Shown: positions 43,076 to 53,315 of the stretch, piece by piece | How positions within the stretch are numbered: position 1 is the first letter of the stretch | How the letters are laid out: the number at the start of each line of letters is the position of its first letter | Assembly (NCBI RefSeq): GCF_002797445.1 | Contig: NZ_PGEP01000001.1 | Coordinates: forward strand, 3,286,501-3,350,500 | Origin: Acidovorax sp. 69 | GTDB lineage: Bacteria > Pseudomonadota > Gammaproteobacteria > Burkholderiales > Burkholderiaceae_C | DNA length: 64,000 nucleotides | Reading direction: 5' to 3' | The notes under the pieces: model-generated | Told to the model about the DNA's origin: nothing | What the model saw: only the letters and a program-made list of their open reading frames with translations | Database searches by the model: none | Translations under genes and position numbers: made by a program

Positions 43076-45070
43076 TCAGTTGGTTTCGGACAACTGATCC
43101 AGAATTGCCGGGTTCTCCAGCGTGCTCGTGTCCTGCGTGATGGCCTCACCCTTGGCGATGCTGCGCAGCAGGCGGCGCATAATCTTGCCGCTGCGTGTTT
43201 TGGGCAGGTTGTCGCCAAAGCGGATGTCCTTGGGCTTGGCAATCGGCCCGATTTCCTTGGCCACCCAGTTGCGCAGTTCGTTGGCGATCTGCTTGGCTTC
43301 TTCGCCGGTAGGGCGCGATCGCTTGAGCACCACAAACGCGCAGATGGCTTCGCCAGTCACATCGTCCGGGCGGCCCACCACGGCAGCCTCGGCCACCAGA
43401 TCGGTCTTGGAGACCAGAGCGGATTCGATCTCCATCGTGCCCATGCGGTGGCCGGACACGTTCAGCACATCGTCGATGCGGCCCGTGATGCGGAAGTAGC
43501 CCCGGTCGGCACTGCGCACCGCACCATCACCCGCGAGGTAGTAGCCCTTGAGTTCCTCAGGGAAGTAGCTCTTTTTGAAGCGCTCTGGGTCGTTCCAGAT
43601 GGTGCGGATCATGCTGGGCCAGGGGCGTTTGATGACCAGAATGCCGCCGGTGCCGTTGGGAATGTCGTTGCCCATTTCATCCACGATGGCAGCCGTGATA
43701 CCGGGCAGCGGCAATGTGCAGCTACCGGGCACCAGCGGTGTGGCGCCGGGCAGCGGGGTGATGACATGGCCGCCTGTTTCGGTCTGCCAGAAGGTGTCCA
43801 CGATGGGGCAACGCTCGCCGCCCACGTTCTTGTGGTACCACATCCAGGCTTCGGGGTTGATGGGCTCGCCCACGCTGCCCAGGATGCGCAGGCTCGTCAA
43901 GTTGGAGCGCGCGGGGTGCACGGCTGCATCAGCCTCTGCCGCCTTGATGAGCGAGCGAATGGCGGTGGGGGCGGTGTAGAAGATGGTGCATTGATGGCGC
44001 TCGATCATCTGCCAGAAGCGGCCCGCGTTGGGGAAGGTCGGAATGCCTTCAAAGATGATCTGGGTGGCGCCGGCCGCCAGCGGGCCGTAGGCCACGTAGG
44101 TGTGGCCCGTGATCCAGCCAATATCGGCCGTGCACCAGAAGACGTCGTCGGCCCGCAGGTCGAACGTCCAGTCCATGGTCATCTTGGCCCACAGCAGATA
44201 GCCGCCCGTGCTGTGCTGCACGCCTTTGGGTTTGCCAGTGGAGCCACTGGTGTAAAGGATGAACAGCGGGTGCTCGGCGCCCACGGCCACGGGCGCACAT
44301 TCGGTGCTTTGTCCGGCCAGCGCCTCGGCAAAGGTCTTGTCGCGGCCTGCCACCATGTTGCAGGTGGTCGCGGTGCGCTGGTAGACAAACACGTTGCGCA
44401 GGGTGTCGCAGCCACCCATGGCCAGGGCTTCATCAATGATGGCCTTGAGGGGCAATTCCTTGCCTCCGCGCATCTGGTAGTTGGCGGTGATCACCGCCAC
44501 GGCGCCCGCGTCGATGATGCGCTCATGCACGGCCTTGGCACTAAAGCCGCCAAACACCACGCTGTGGGTGGCGCCGATGCGGGCGCAGGCCTGCATGGCG
44601 ATCACGCCCTCGATGGTCATGGGCATGTAGATCAGCACCCGGTCGCCCTTGGCCACGCCGTGGGCCTTGAGCGCGTTGGCAAACTGGCTCACGCGGGCCA
44701 GCAGCTCCTGGTAGGTCACGCGCGTCACCGTGCCATCGTCAGCCTCGAAGATGATGGCAGTCTTGTTCTCAGTGGGCGTGCCCATGTGGCGGTCCAGGCA
44801 GTTGGCGCTGGCATTGAGCTCACCATCATCAAACCACTGGAAAAACGGGGCATTGGACTCATCGAGCGTGCGCGTGAACGGCTTGGTCCATTGCAGGTTG
44901 CCACGCGCCTGGCGCGCCCAGAAGCCCTCGAAATCCTGCTCGGCCTCGGCACACAGAGCGTCATAACCGGCCATGCCGGACACGCGGGCTGCCTTGGTAA
45001 TGGCGTCCGATGGGGGGAACACGCGGTTCTCGACCAGCACGGACTCAATGGCAGATGTGGGCGCACTCAT
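43076..45070 (-). CDS. acsA: Acetyl-CoA synthetase (AMP-forming)
   Basis: Activates acetate to acetyl-CoA through acetyl-AMP. The 664-residue product has the acyl-adenylate P-loop [33 protein letters not shown] and the C-terminal [11 protein letters not shown] motif, whose lysine is the acetylation-controlled catalytic residue. [24 protein letters not shown] in the N-terminal part is typical of Acs. The ATG is at 45068-45070 with CAGGAGAC upstream. It stands alone and is divergent from a UPF0114 gene. Confidence 0.95.
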   Translation of the reverse strand: MSAPTSAIESVLVENRVFPPSDAITKAARVSGMAGYDALCAEAEQDFEGFWARQARGNLQWTKPFTRTLDESNAPFFQWFDDGELNASANCLDRHMGTPTENKTAIIFEADDGTVTRVTYQELLARVSQFANALKAHGVAKGDRVLIYMPMTIEGVIAMQACARIGATHSVVFGGFSAKAVHERIIDAGAVAVITANYQMRGGKELPLKAIIDEALAMGGCDTLRNVFVYQRTATTCNMVAGRDKTFAEALAGQSTECAPVAVGAEHPLFILYTSGSTGKPKGVQHSTGGYLLWAKMTMDWTFDLRADDVFWCTADIGWITGHTYVAYGPLAAGATQIIFEGIPTFPNAGRFWQMIERHQCTIFYTAPTAIRSLIKAAEADAAVHPARSNLTSLRILGSVGEPINPEAWMWYHKNVGGERCPIVDTFWQTETGGHVITPLPGATPLVPGSCTLPLPGITAAIVDEMGNDIPNGTGGILVIKRPWPSMIRTIWNDPERFKKSYFPEELKGYYLAGDGAVRSADRGYFRITGRIDDVLNVSGHRMGTMEIESALVSKTDLVAEAAVVGRPDDVTGEAICAFVVLKRSRPTGEEAKQIANELRNWVAKEIGPIAKPKDIRFGDNLPKTRSGKIMRRLLRSIAKGEAITQDTSTLENPAILDQLSETN

Positions 45071-45289
45071 GGTTTGTCTCCTGGATCTAATGAAATTTGC
45101 CGGTACTGTCGGGCGCAGCACTTACAGGCCACTGACTGGCACGAAGCTTACAGACTTGGCGACAGAACCGCGCACCCACCGCTCTGTGGACCCGGCTTGC
45201 AGCACCGCACCGCCGAATCCACCCACCCCGCCGCAGGGTTGTCATGCACGCCGCCTAAAATTGCGCCTCCCCAACCTTTTGCGCGCGAC

Positions 45290-45886
45290 ATGTCTTCCCC
45301 CAAACCCAACACTTCCGCGCCGCTGCGCCCCCTGCCTTCGATGATCTTTGCCAGCCGGTGGCTGCAACTGCCCCTGTACCTGGGCTTGATCCTGGCACAG
45401 GCGGTCTATGTGTTCCATTTCTGGGTGGAGCTGGTGCACCTGATCGAGGCCGCTTTTGGCAACACCGCAGCGTTGCAAAGCCTGGTATCGAGCATTGGCT
45501 ACAAAAGCGATTTCCAGGTCACGGCGCTCAATGAAACCATCATCATGCTGGTGGTGCTGGCGCTGATCGACGTGGTGATGATCTCCAACCTGCTGATCAT
45601 GGTGATCGTGGGCGGGTACGAGACCTTTGTCTCGCGCCTGCACCTCGAAGACCACCCCGACCAGCCTGAATGGCTGAGCCATGTGAACGCCTCGGTGCTC
45701 AAGGTCAAGCTGGCCACGGCCATCATCGGCATCAGCTCGATCCACCTGCTCAAGACCTTCATCAACGCCGCCAACTATGACCTCAAGGTGCTGATGTGGC
45801 AGACCATCATCCATGTGGTGTTCCTGCTCAGCGCATTGGCCATTGCGCTCACGGACCGGCTGATGTCGCACCCCGACAAGCATTGA
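45290..45886 (+). CDS. UPF0114/YqhA family membrane protein
   Basis: A 198-residue protein with four membrane segments. It carries the family signatures [63 protein letters not shown] and [23 protein letters not shown]. This is the TIGR00645/YqhA group of unknown function. The ATG at 45290 is taken because the protein then begins at the usual distance from the first helix. Confidence 0.85.
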   Translation: MSSPKPNTSAPLRPLPSMIFASRWLQLPLYLGLILAQAVYVFHFWVELVHLIEAAFGNTAALQSLVSSIGYKSDFQVTALNETIIMLVVLALIDVVMISNLLIMVIVGGYETFVSRLHLEDHPDQPEWLSHVNASVLKVKLATAIIGISSIHLLKTFINAANYDLKVLMWQTIIHVVFLLSALAIALTDRLMSHPDKH

Positions 45887-45952
45887 GTCCCTGTGTACCG
45901 CGCTCCGGGGAGTCTGCCAGGCCGGCGGCCTACCCGTATGAAAATGCAGGTC

Positions 45953-45999
45953 AAAACCACCCGTAGCGCTTGATGAATATACGCAAACAGCTATCAATA
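45953..45999. repeat. Dispersed palindromic repeat, copy 5
   Basis: AAAACCACCCGTAGCGCTTG and TACGCAAACAGCTATCAATA match the family. It lies in the gap between the UPF0114 gene and the dioxygenase-like gene. Confidence 0.72.
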
Positions 46000-46098
46000 G
46001 TGGAGCAGACCTCTCTTCATTGAGCGCGCCCCGCGCTCCCATATTTCTCCTCATTCGGGCGGCACAGTGCAGGCCATACCCACCCGAAGGAGAACCCC

Positions 46099-46962
46099 AT
46101 GGACCCCATTTCAGCCCCGGCACTGGCAGCCAAGCCCCCCGCCAGCCGCCGCCTTGCACTCAGCGCCCTGGGCTCTCTGGGTCTAGCCAGCCTGCTGGGC
46201 TGCGGTGGGGGGAGTGACTCCACCAGCACCAGCGATGCCAGCACGGGGACGGGGACAGACACCGGTACAGGCACAGCAACCGGCACAGTGACCCCAACGG
46301 GAACAGGCGCCACAGCCACCTGCTCGGTCGCCCCCGAGGAAACCGCTGGCCCCTACCCCGCCGATGGCTCCACGGCCAGCAACAACACCTACAACGTGCT
46401 GGCGCTCAGCGGCATCGTGCGCTCTGACATCCGCAGCTCTATTGGCGCGTCCACCCCAGTCGGCGGCGTGCCGCTCACCATCACGATCACAATGACCAAC
46501 ACCCAGGCCAGTTGCGCTCCGCTGTCGGGGTACGCCATCTACCTGTGGCATTGCACGCAGGACGGCAACTACTCGGTCTATACGTCGAACAACATCGCCG
46601 ACAACTACCTGCGGGGCGTGCAAGTCACGGACGCCAATGGCACCGTCACCTTCACCACCATCGTGCCCGGCTGCTACGCCGGCAGGATGCCCCACATGCA
46701 CCTGGAGGTGTATCCCACGCTGACCTCGGCCACCAAGTCAGCCAACAAGGTCAAGACCACGCAGCTGGCCTTCCCCACCAACCTGCTCAGCAGCATCTAT
46801 AGCAGCACTGCGGCCTACAGCGCCAGCGTGCGCAATCTGGCGGCCATGACCTTTGCCACCGACAACGTCTTCAGCGACGGCACCGACCTGGAAATGACCA
46901 CCATGCAGGCCAACACAGGCGGTGGCTACGCCGCCAGCATCACGCTCTCGATCGCCGCCTGA
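46099..46962 (+). CDS. Intradiol ring-cleavage dioxygenase-like lipoprotein
   Basis: A 287-residue exported protein. The signal has a twin-arginine motif at 17-18 (SRRLALS) and a lipobox LLGC with cysteine 35, so it is probably Tat-exported and lipid-anchored. A Ser/Thr/Gly linker (about 38-72) leads to the dioxygenase fold: PEETAGPYPADG, then YLWHCTQDGNYSVY (Y158), then VPGCYAGRMPHMHLEVYP with Y193, H199 and H201. These are the two Tyr and two His that bind Fe(III) in intradiol dioxygenases. In most relatives GWY stands where this has GCY. The substrate is unknown. GAAGGAG precedes the ATG. It is the first gene of an apparent four-gene operon that ends with a two-component system. Confidence 0.82.
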   Translation: MDPISAPALAAKPPASRRLALSALGSLGLASLLGCGGGSDSTSTSDASTGTGTDTGTGTATGTVTPTGTGATATCSVAPEETAGPYPADGSTASNNTYNVLALSGIVRSDIRSSIGASTPVGGVPLTITITMTNTQASCAPLSGYAIYLWHCTQDGNYSVYTSNNIADNYLRGVQVTDANGTVTFTTIVPGCYAGRMPHMHLEVYPTLTSATKSANKVKTTQLAFPTNLLSSIYSSTAAYSASVRNLAAMTFATDNVFSDGTDLEMTTMQANTGGGYAASITLSIAA

Positions 46963-46996
46963 CCGCCCCGCCCTTCAACCTTTCAAGGCAATCCCC

Positions 46997-47275
46997 ATGT
47001 CCCTGATCCGCACCCCTCTGGCCAGCCTTGTCCTCGTGACGCTAGGCGCCACCACCTTCACAGCCTGTGCCCAGCAGGAGCGCGGCGGCAACCCGCCCGC
47101 CCCACCGCCCGAGGCCTACGCCGTCTGCAAGGGCAAGACCGAAGGTGCCTCGGTCACCCTGACCATGCCGGACGGAAAAGCACTCCAGGGCACTTGCCGC
47201 ACAATGGGCGGCACCCTGGTGGCCATGCCTGCCGGTGGGCCCGGCGGCCCTGGCGGCCCGCCCCCTGTCCACTGA
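46997..47275 (+). CDS. Small exported protein, probable lipoprotein
   Basis: A 92-residue protein. Residues 1-24 form a signal peptide that ends with TTFTAC, a possible lipobox (alternatively cleaved after the alanine before the cysteine). The mature part contains two further cysteines (AVCKGKTEG and LQGTCRTMGG) in a short beta-like core, then a Gly/Pro tail (AGGPGGPGGPPP). I do not recognise a family. It lies 34 bp after the dioxygenase gene and 6 bp before the kinase gene, so it should be co-expressed with both. Confidence 0.65.
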   Translation: MSLIRTPLASLVLVTLGATTFTACAQQERGGNPPAPPPEAYAVCKGKTEGASVTLTMPDGKALQGTCRTMGGTLVAMPAGGPGGPGGPPPVH

Positions 47276-47281
47276 CACCCC

Positions 47282-48913
47282 ATGCCCCTCGTCCCGTTGC
47301 CCCGTCTCACGCACCTCACACTGCACCGCAAGGCCTTTATGGCCCTGGCAGCACTGTTGGTGGCTCTGCTGCTGATCTTTGCGGGCTTCTCACGCCTGGG
47401 CCTGCAGCGGGGCCTGGGACCTTATGTGGCCGAGATCGAGCTGGCCCGCATGGACTGGCTGGCCGAGCGACTGCAGGCCCACCACACCCAGGCAGGCGGA
47501 TGGGAGAGCCTGCGCAACCAGCCAATGCTATGGGGCCGGCTCACCCATCCCGGCGGCCCCCGCAGGCCCGCCAACCTGCGCGCAGATAGCGAGGCACCGC
47601 CGCCGGGCGACATGTCTCCAGAGGGCACCACAAAGTCCTCCCGCCAGGGCCTGCCCCCCGAGCCCGCAGGTGCCGCCAACGGCCCCTTCAACGGCGGCCC
47701 TGACAACAACCCACCGCCCCCGCCGCCCGACGGCCTGCGCGCTGACAACCGTGGCGGCTTTCCACCACCCCAGCGCCACCCTAACGACATCCACCCCCGC
47801 CTGGGCCTGGTGGATGCACAGGAGCACTTGGTGGTGGGCACAGCGCCCCAGCCTGGTGGCGCACGCCTGGCGTTGCGCGGGCTGGACGGGCAGACCATCG
47901 GCCACCTGGTGCTGGCGCCCCCACAGGGTGTGCGCAGCGAAGCCGACCAGGCCTTCCTGGCACAGCACCTGGGTTTTGTGGCGTGGACGGGCCTGGCCGG
48001 GCTGGCAATGGCACTGCTGCTGTCCGGCTGGCTGGCGCGGCGCTGGCTGGCACCGGTAGAGGCGCTGGCCACCGGTGCACGCGGTATCGCCGCAGGTCAC
48101 CTGCACACCCGCGTCCCCGTGCAGGGCAACGACGAACTGGCCCAGCTGGCCCGCACCTTCAACACCATGGCCGAACAACTGAGCAGCATCGAGGCCTCGC
48201 GCCGACAGTGGCTGGGTGACGTGGCCCACGAGCTGCGCACCCCCTTGGCCGCCATGCGCGCCGAGATCGAGGCCGTACAGGACGGCATCCGCCCCTTTGA
48301 TGACAAGACCGCGCTGCGCCTGCACCGGCAGGTGATGCGCCTCATCCAGCTGGTGGGCGACCTGCGCGCCAGCCTGGATGCGGTGGGCACCAGTGCGCCA
48401 TCGGCCCAGGTGCCCGTGCACCCGCTGTCACTGCTGGCCGAGGCCTTGGCATCGATGCGCCCACGCCTGGCGCAGGCCACCCTGGCAGTGGACACCACAG
48501 GCCTGGACACCCTGGCCATGCGGTCACCCCCTCCCGTGGTGCGGGGCGATGCGCAGCAGTTGCACCAGGTATTCTTGAATTTGCTCGAAAACAGCCTGCG
48601 CTACACCGATGCGGGCGGCCTGCTGCGCATCACGGCGTGCGAAACGGCAGCACCTGGCGGCGGCTCACTGCTGCAGGTACAGCTGGACGACAGCGCCCCC
48701 GGTGTGCCTGCACATGAGTTGCCGCGCATTTTCGAGCGCCTGTACCGCGCCGAGACCTCACGCAACCGCGACCATGGCGGATCGGGCCTGGGCCTGGCCA
48801 TCTGCCGTGCCATCGTGCTCGCGCATGGCGGCACCCTGACTGCCGAGGCGTCGCCCCTGGGCGGCCTGCGCATGACGCTGCAAATACCTCTTCTGGAGAA
48901 CACTGAACCATGA
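47282..48913 (+). CDS. Sensor histidine kinase, BaeS-like
   Basis: A 543-residue membrane kinase. Membrane segments at about 18-38 and 232-252 enclose a periplasmic sensor domain of about 190 residues with a Pro/Gly-rich stretch at about 90-165 (including PPPPPPDG). A HAMP domain (about 252-305) is followed by the phospho-acceptor H316 in VAHELRTPLAAM, an N-box HQVFLNLLENSLRYT and GSGLGLAICRAIV of the ATP site. The low-complexity sensor is unusual and gives no clue to the signal. The response regulator gene follows. Confidence 0.9.
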   Translation: MPLVPLPRLTHLTLHRKAFMALAALLVALLLIFAGFSRLGLQRGLGPYVAEIELARMDWLAERLQAHHTQAGGWESLRNQPMLWGRLTHPGGPRRPANLRADSEAPPPGDMSPEGTTKSSRQGLPPEPAGAANGPFNGGPDNNPPPPPPDGLRADNRGGFPPPQRHPNDIHPRLGLVDAQEHLVVGTAPQPGGARLALRGLDGQTIGHLVLAPPQGVRSEADQAFLAQHLGFVAWTGLAGLAMALLLSGWLARRWLAPVEALATGARGIAAGHLHTRVPVQGNDELAQLARTFNTMAEQLSSIEASRRQWLGDVAHELRTPLAAMRAEIEAVQDGIRPFDDKTALRLHRQVMRLIQLVGDLRASLDAVGTSAPSAQVPVHPLSLLAEALASMRPRLAQATLAVDTTGLDTLAMRSPPPVVRGDAQQLHQVFLNLLENSLRYTDAGGLLRITACETAAPGGGSLLQVQLDDSAPGVPAHELPRIFERLYRAETSRNRDHGGSGLGLAICRAIVLAHGGTLTAEASPLGGLRMTLQIPLLENTEP

Positions 48914-48992
48914 GGGCATGCGCCAACAAGAAGGCAACGACCGTCGGCACCGTCTGGCAGGCCACTGGCTGGCCCCCTGTTTTGCACAAGTC

Positions 48993-49697
48993 ATGAACAT
49001 GAACCAACGCATCCTCGTCGTCGAAGACGAACCCGACATCGCCGCCATCGTGGTGGACTACCTGCGCCACGCGGGCTACGCCGTCGAGCACCAGGCCGAA
49101 GGCCGCGCAGCCCTCGCCAGCATCACCACCGCGCCGCCCGACCTGACGCTGCTGGACATCATGCTGCCCGGCATGGACGGCCTGGAAATCCTGCGCCAGG
49201 CGCGGCGCCACACGCAGCACCCCATCATCATGCTCACGGCCCGCGTGGAAGAGGTGGACCGCCTCATCGGCCTGGAGCTGGGCGCAGACGACTACATCTG
49301 CAAGCCGTTTTCGCCGCGCGAGGTGGTCGCCCGCGTCAAGGCTGTTCTGCGCCGTGCAGCGCCCGGCGCAGCCTCCCTGAATGGCCTGGCAACGGCACTG
49401 GTGCTGGACGAAGCCTTGTGGCAGGCCACGCTGCATGGCACGCCGCTGGGCCTCACGCGCCGCGAGTTCAAGCTACTGCAGGTGCTGGCGCGCCAGCGGG
49501 GGCGCATCTTCTCGCGCGCCCAATTGCTGGACCAGGCCTATGACGACACGCTGGACGTGAATGAACGCGCGATCGACAGCCACATCAAGAATCTGCGCAA
49601 GAAGCTCAAAGCAGCCAGTGGCGACGGCAGCGAATGGATTCGCTCGGTGTATGGCGTCGGCTTTTCGCTGGACCCGACAGCCGCAGGCTGGACCTAG
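48993..49697 (+). CDS. Response regulator, OmpR/BaeR family
   Basis: A 234-residue regulator. The receiver domain has acidic residues in VVEDEPD, the phosphorylated D55 in LLDIMLPGMDG and the lysine in DDYICKPF. The C-terminal winged helix contains LTRREFKLLQVLARQRGRIFSRAQLLDQAYDD and SHIKNLRKKLK. The ATG at 48993 (another at 48999) is preferred over upstream in-frame codons, which are not conserved. It is the partner of the kinase just upstream and may control the operon itself. Confidence 0.92.
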   Translation: MNMNQRILVVEDEPDIAAIVVDYLRHAGYAVEHQAEGRAALASITTAPPDLTLLDIMLPGMDGLEILRQARRHTQHPIIMLTARVEEVDRLIGLELGADDYICKPFSPREVVARVKAVLRRAAPGAASLNGLATALVLDEALWQATLHGTPLGLTRREFKLLQVLARQRGRIFSRAQLLDQAYDDTLDVNERAIDSHIKNLRKKLKAASGDGSEWIRSVYGVGFSLDPTAAGWT

Positions 49698-49748
49698 GAA
49701 ACGGGTGCATCCGCATCCACAGAGCAATCACCCGGGAAAATGCTTTCA

Positions 49749-49795
49749 TTTTGATAGCTATCAGCGCTTATGCATCAAGCGCGATAGCCATTTTT
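49749..49795. repeat. Dispersed palindromic repeat, copy 6 (best-preserved)
   Basis: TTTTGATAGCTATCAGCGCTT and ATCAAGCGCGATAGCCATTTTT form both arms in full. It lies between the response regulator and the fumC 3' end. Confidence 0.8.
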
Positions 49796-49845
49796 CAATC
49801 AAACCCTGGCGCGCAGCCGTCCGCCAGCACCAGCCCCCTTTCGAC

Positions 49846-51258
49846 TCACGTACCACGCCCCACCATCTGCGCGGGCACCACCCACTGGTCAAACTGCTCG
49901 CCCGTCACATGGCCCGAGGCCAGGGCCGCATCGCGCAGGCTGGTGCCTTCCTGGTGCGCCTTCTTGGCAATGAAGGCGGCTTTGTCGTAACCGATGTGGG
50001 GGTTGAGTGCCGTCACCAGCATCAGAGACTGCGCCACCAGGTCGCTGATGCGCGCCTGGTTGGGCTCTATGCCCACGGCGCAGTGTTCATTGAAGCTGGC
50101 CATGCCGTCAGCCAGCAGGCGCACGCTCTGCAAAAAGTTGTGAATCACCATGGGGCGGAACACGTTCAGCTCGAAGTTGCCCGACGCCCCGCCGATGTTG
50201 ATGGCCACGTCGTTGCCCATCACCTGCGCGCACAGCATGGTCAGCGCCTCGCACTGCGTGGGGTTGACCTTGCCCGGCATGATGGACGACCCCGGCTCGT
50301 TCTCGGGAATGGTGATCTCGCCCAGGCCGCTGCGCGGGCCGCTGGCCAGCCAGCGCACGTCGTTGGCAATCTTCATCAGGCTGGCGGCCAGGGTCTTGAG
50401 TGCGCCATGGGCATGCACCAGCGCATCACAGCTGGCCAGGGCCTCGAACTTGTTGGGGGCGGTGACCAGCGGCAAGCCGGTCAGGTCGGCCAGCTCCTTG
50501 GCCACGGCCTTCGCGTAACCCGCAGGTGCATTGAGCCCGGTGCCCACGGCCGTGCCGCCCAGGGCCAGTTCGCCCAGGTGCGGCAGTGCGGCGCGCACAT
50601 GCTGCTCGCCATGCTGCAGCTGCGCCACCCAGCCCGAGATCTCCTGGCCCAGCGTGAGGGGTGTTGCGTCCTGCAAATGTGTGCGGCCGATCTTCACGAT
50701 GCCGCTAAACGCCTGCGCCTTGCCGGCCAACGTAGCGCGCAGGCCGTGCAAGGCTGGCAGCAGGCGGTGCATCAGCGCATCCACCGCTGCCAGGTGCATG
50801 GCCGTGGGGAACACGTCATTGCTCGACTGGCTCTTGTTCACCTCATCGTTGGGATGCACCAGGCGCGCCTCGCCGCGCGGGCCGCCCAGCAGCTCGCTCG
50901 CCCGGTTGGCCAGCACCTCGTTCATGTTCATGTTGGTCTGCGTGCCCGACCCGGTCTGCCAGACCACGAGCGGAAACTCCTGCAGATGGCCGCCGCCGAT
51001 CACCTCGTCTGCCGCAGCGACAATGGCCGTGGTCTTGGCAGCATCGAGCAGACCCAGCGCGTTGTTGACATAGGCGCTGGCCCGCTTGACCTGGGCCAGC
51101 GCGCGGATCAGCTCTGGCGCCATGCGCTCGCCCGAAATGGCGAAGTGGTGCAGCGAGCGCTGCGTCTGCGCACCCCACAGGCGCTGGGCAGGCACGTCAA
51201 TCGGCCCAAAAGTGTCTTTTTCGGTGCGGTAAGCGGTCGCTTCGGGTGTGGATGTCAT
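49846..51258 (-). CDS. fumC: Fumarate hydratase, class II
   Basis: A 470-residue iron-independent fumarase. The superfamily signature [17 protein letters not shown] is present, with [21 protein letters not shown] and [17 protein letters not shown], where the catalytic His lies. The start [23 protein letters not shown] is typical; the ATG is at 51256-51258. An extension of 60 codons upstream runs into the divergent promoter region and is rejected. It interconverts fumarate and malate in the TCA cycle, a likely backup of the class I enzyme when iron or redox balance is poor. Confidence 0.95.
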   Translation of the reverse strand: MTSTPEATAYRTEKDTFGPIDVPAQRLWGAQTQRSLHHFAISGERMAPELIRALAQVKRASAYVNNALGLLDAAKTTAIVAAADEVIGGGHLQEFPLVVWQTGSGTQTNMNMNEVLANRASELLGGPRGEARLVHPNDEVNKSQSSNDVFPTAMHLAAVDALMHRLLPALHGLRATLAGKAQAFSGIVKIGRTHLQDATPLTLGQEISGWVAQLQHGEQHVRAALPHLGELALGGTAVGTGLNAPAGYAKAVAKELADLTGLPLVTAPNKFEALASCDALVHAHGALKTLAASLMKIANDVRWLASGPRSGLGEITIPENEPGSSIMPGKVNPTQCEALTMLCAQVMGNDVAINIGGASGNFELNVFRPMVIHNFLQSVRLLADGMASFNEHCAVGIEPNQARISDLVAQSLMLVTALNPHIGYDKAAFIAKKAHQEGTSLRDAALASGHVTGEQFDQWVVPAQMVGRGT

Positions 51259-51443
51259 CTCGGTGGAACCTTGCCGCTCGGTGAGCGAATGGGATGGGAA
51301 TGAAACACCAGACCGCAGCATACCCACCGAAACCCCAAGTACGCCACTGCCGCTTGGCGCAGCCCCATCCCCCTGACAGGACCACGCAAGCCCAACGGGG
51401 GATAATTCGGGGTTCGCGTTTTTCCCTACAGACCCCACCTGCC

Positions 51444-53012
51444 ATGACCACGACGACCATTCGCCAAGAAGACCTGATCGAATCCATTGCCGGCGCGCTG
51501 CAGTACATCAGCTACTACCACCCCAGCGACTACATCGCCCACCTGGCCCGCGCCTACGAGCGCGAAAAAAGCCCAGCGGCCAAGGACGCGATCGCACAGA
51601 TCCTGACCAATAGCAAGATGAGCGCCACCGGCCAGCGCCCCATCTGCCAGGACACCGGCATCGTCAACGTCTTCCTGAAAGTGGGCATGGACGTGCGCTG
51701 GGAAGGTTTTTCAGGCAGTCTGGACGACGCCATCAATGAAGGCGTGCGCCGTGGCTACAACCACCCCGACAACACCCTGCGCGCCAGCGTGGTAGCCGAC
51801 CCGCAGTTCGAACGCAAGAACACCAAGGACAACACCCCCGCCGTGATCTTCACCGAGATCGTGCCCGGCAACACCCTGGACATCACCGTGGCAGCCAAGG
51901 GCGGTGGCTCGGAGAACAAATCCAAGATGTACATGCTCAACCCCGGCGACAACGTGGTGGACTGGGTGCTCAAGACCGTGCCCACCATGGGCGCTGGCTG
52001 GTGCCCACCCGGCATGCTGGGCATCGGCATTGGCGGCACGGCGGAGAAGGCCGTGCTGATGGCCAAGGAAAGCCTGATGGACGACCTGGACATGTACGAA
52101 CTGCAAGCCAAGGCCGAAGCCGCCAAGACCGGCGGCCCCGCCCTCGACAAGGTTGAAGCACTGCGCCTGGAACTGTTTGAAAAGGTCAATGCGCTGGGCA
52201 TTGGCGCCCAAGGCCTGGGCGGCCTGACCACCGTGCTGGACGTGAAGATCAAGATGTACCCCACACACGCAGCCAGCAAGCCGATTGCGATGATCCCCAA
52301 TTGCGCTGCCACACGCCACGCACACTTTGTGATGGACGGCTCGGGCCCCGTGTACCTCACGCCCCCCAGCCTGGACCTGTGGCCCAACGTGAACTGGACG
52401 CCCGACTACAACAAGAGCAAGAAGGTCAACCTCGACACGCTGACTCCGGCCGAAGTGGCCAGCTGGAAGCCCGGCGACACACTGCTGCTCAACGGCAAAA
52501 TGCTGACCGGCCGCGATGCCGCGCACAAGCGCATCCAGGACATGCTCGCCAAGGGCGAGAAGCTGCCCGTGGACTTCACCAACCGCGTCATCTACTACGT
52601 GGGCCCTGTGGACCCCGTCAAGGGCGAGGCTGTGGGCCCTGCAGGCCCCACCACCGCGACACGCATGGACGGGTTCACCGAGATGATGCTGGCCCAGACC
52701 GGCCTGATCGCCATGGTGGGCAAGGCCGAGCGCGGCCCGGTCGCCATCGAGGCCATCAAGAAGCACCAGAGCGCCTACCTCATGGCCGTGGGTGGCGCCG
52801 CTTACCTGGTCTCCAAGGCCATCAAGACCGCCAAGGTCGTGGGCTTTGCCGACCTGGGCATGGAAGCCATCTATGAATTTGACGTGGTGGACATGCCCGT
52901 CACCGTGGCTGTGGATGCCGGCGGCACCAGTGCCCACATCACGGGGCCGGCCGAATGGCAAAAGCGCATTGCCACCGGTGAGTTCAAGGGTATCGGCGTC
53001 GCTGCCGCCTGA
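51444..53012 (+). CDS. Fumarate hydratase, class I ([4Fe-4S])
   Basis: A 522-residue single-chain class I fumarase. The cluster cysteines are seen in [34 protein letters not shown] and [16 protein letters not shown]. The C-terminal beta domain contains [24 protein letters not shown] and the GKAERGP motif. It is oxygen-sensitive in other bacteria. The start is the ATG at 51444, 185 bp from the divergent fumC start. The intervening region must hold both promoters, which would let the cell choose between the two enzymes. Confidence 0.94.
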   Translation: MTTTTIRQEDLIESIAGALQYISYYHPSDYIAHLARAYEREKSPAAKDAIAQILTNSKMSATGQRPICQDTGIVNVFLKVGMDVRWEGFSGSLDDAINEGVRRGYNHPDNTLRASVVADPQFERKNTKDNTPAVIFTEIVPGNTLDITVAAKGGGSENKSKMYMLNPGDNVVDWVLKTVPTMGAGWCPPGMLGIGIGGTAEKAVLMAKESLMDDLDMYELQAKAEAAKTGGPALDKVEALRLELFEKVNALGIGAQGLGGLTTVLDVKIKMYPTHAASKPIAMIPNCAATRHAHFVMDGSGPVYLTPPSLDLWPNVNWTPDYNKSKKVNLDTLTPAEVASWKPGDTLLLNGKMLTGRDAAHKRIQDMLAKGEKLPVDFTNRVIYYVGPVDPVKGEAVGPAGPTTATRMDGFTEMMLAQTGLIAMVGKAERGPVAIEAIKKHQSAYLMAVGGAAYLVSKAIKTAKVVGFADLGMEAIYEFDVVDMPVTVAVDAGGTSAHITGPAEWQKRIATGEFKGIGVAAA

Positions 53013-53070
53013 TGCGCCTTTCGGCGACTGGAGGCGTTGTGCCCCTGTTCACACGCTTCCACTTCAATCC

Positions 53071-53093
53071 AACCGCCCTCGGGCGGTTTTTTT
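53071..53093 (+). terminator. Terminator after the class I fumarase gene
   Basis: AACCGCCC and GGGCGGTT form a tight stem with a 2-nt loop, followed by seven T. Confidence 0.88.
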
Positions 53094-53169
53094 ATTATCG
53101 TGATCTCGCGCAGCCCTTGGCGACCCCCTGAATTCGCACGCCAGGATGGATCCGGCCACTGCGCCCCGC

Positions 53170-53197
53170 AGCCAAGTAGCCGAGTAGCCAGGTAGCC
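53170..53197. repeat. Short tandem repeat, 8-bp period
   Basis: AGCCAAGT, AGCCGAGT and AGCCAGGT follow each other directly, then AGCC. It lies in the 300-bp gap between the fumarase terminator and murI. Apart from this and a TACAAT at about 53280, nothing else is seen in the gap. Confidence 0.6.
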
Positions 53198-53315
53198 CGA
53201 CAATCCACCGGTCCTCCCGCGCAGCCCCGCCTCCCGCCTACAACCCGCGGGGGGCCCTGCGCCGATGCCGCGTCTTTCCTACAATCCAAGGTTTGTCCTA
53301 CACGTGATTTCCTCG

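Noticed and set aside
43055..45289. A long plus-strand frame opposite acsA that runs into the UPF0114 gene
   Set aside because: Only the part from 45290 has the composition of a real protein; the rest mirrors acsA.
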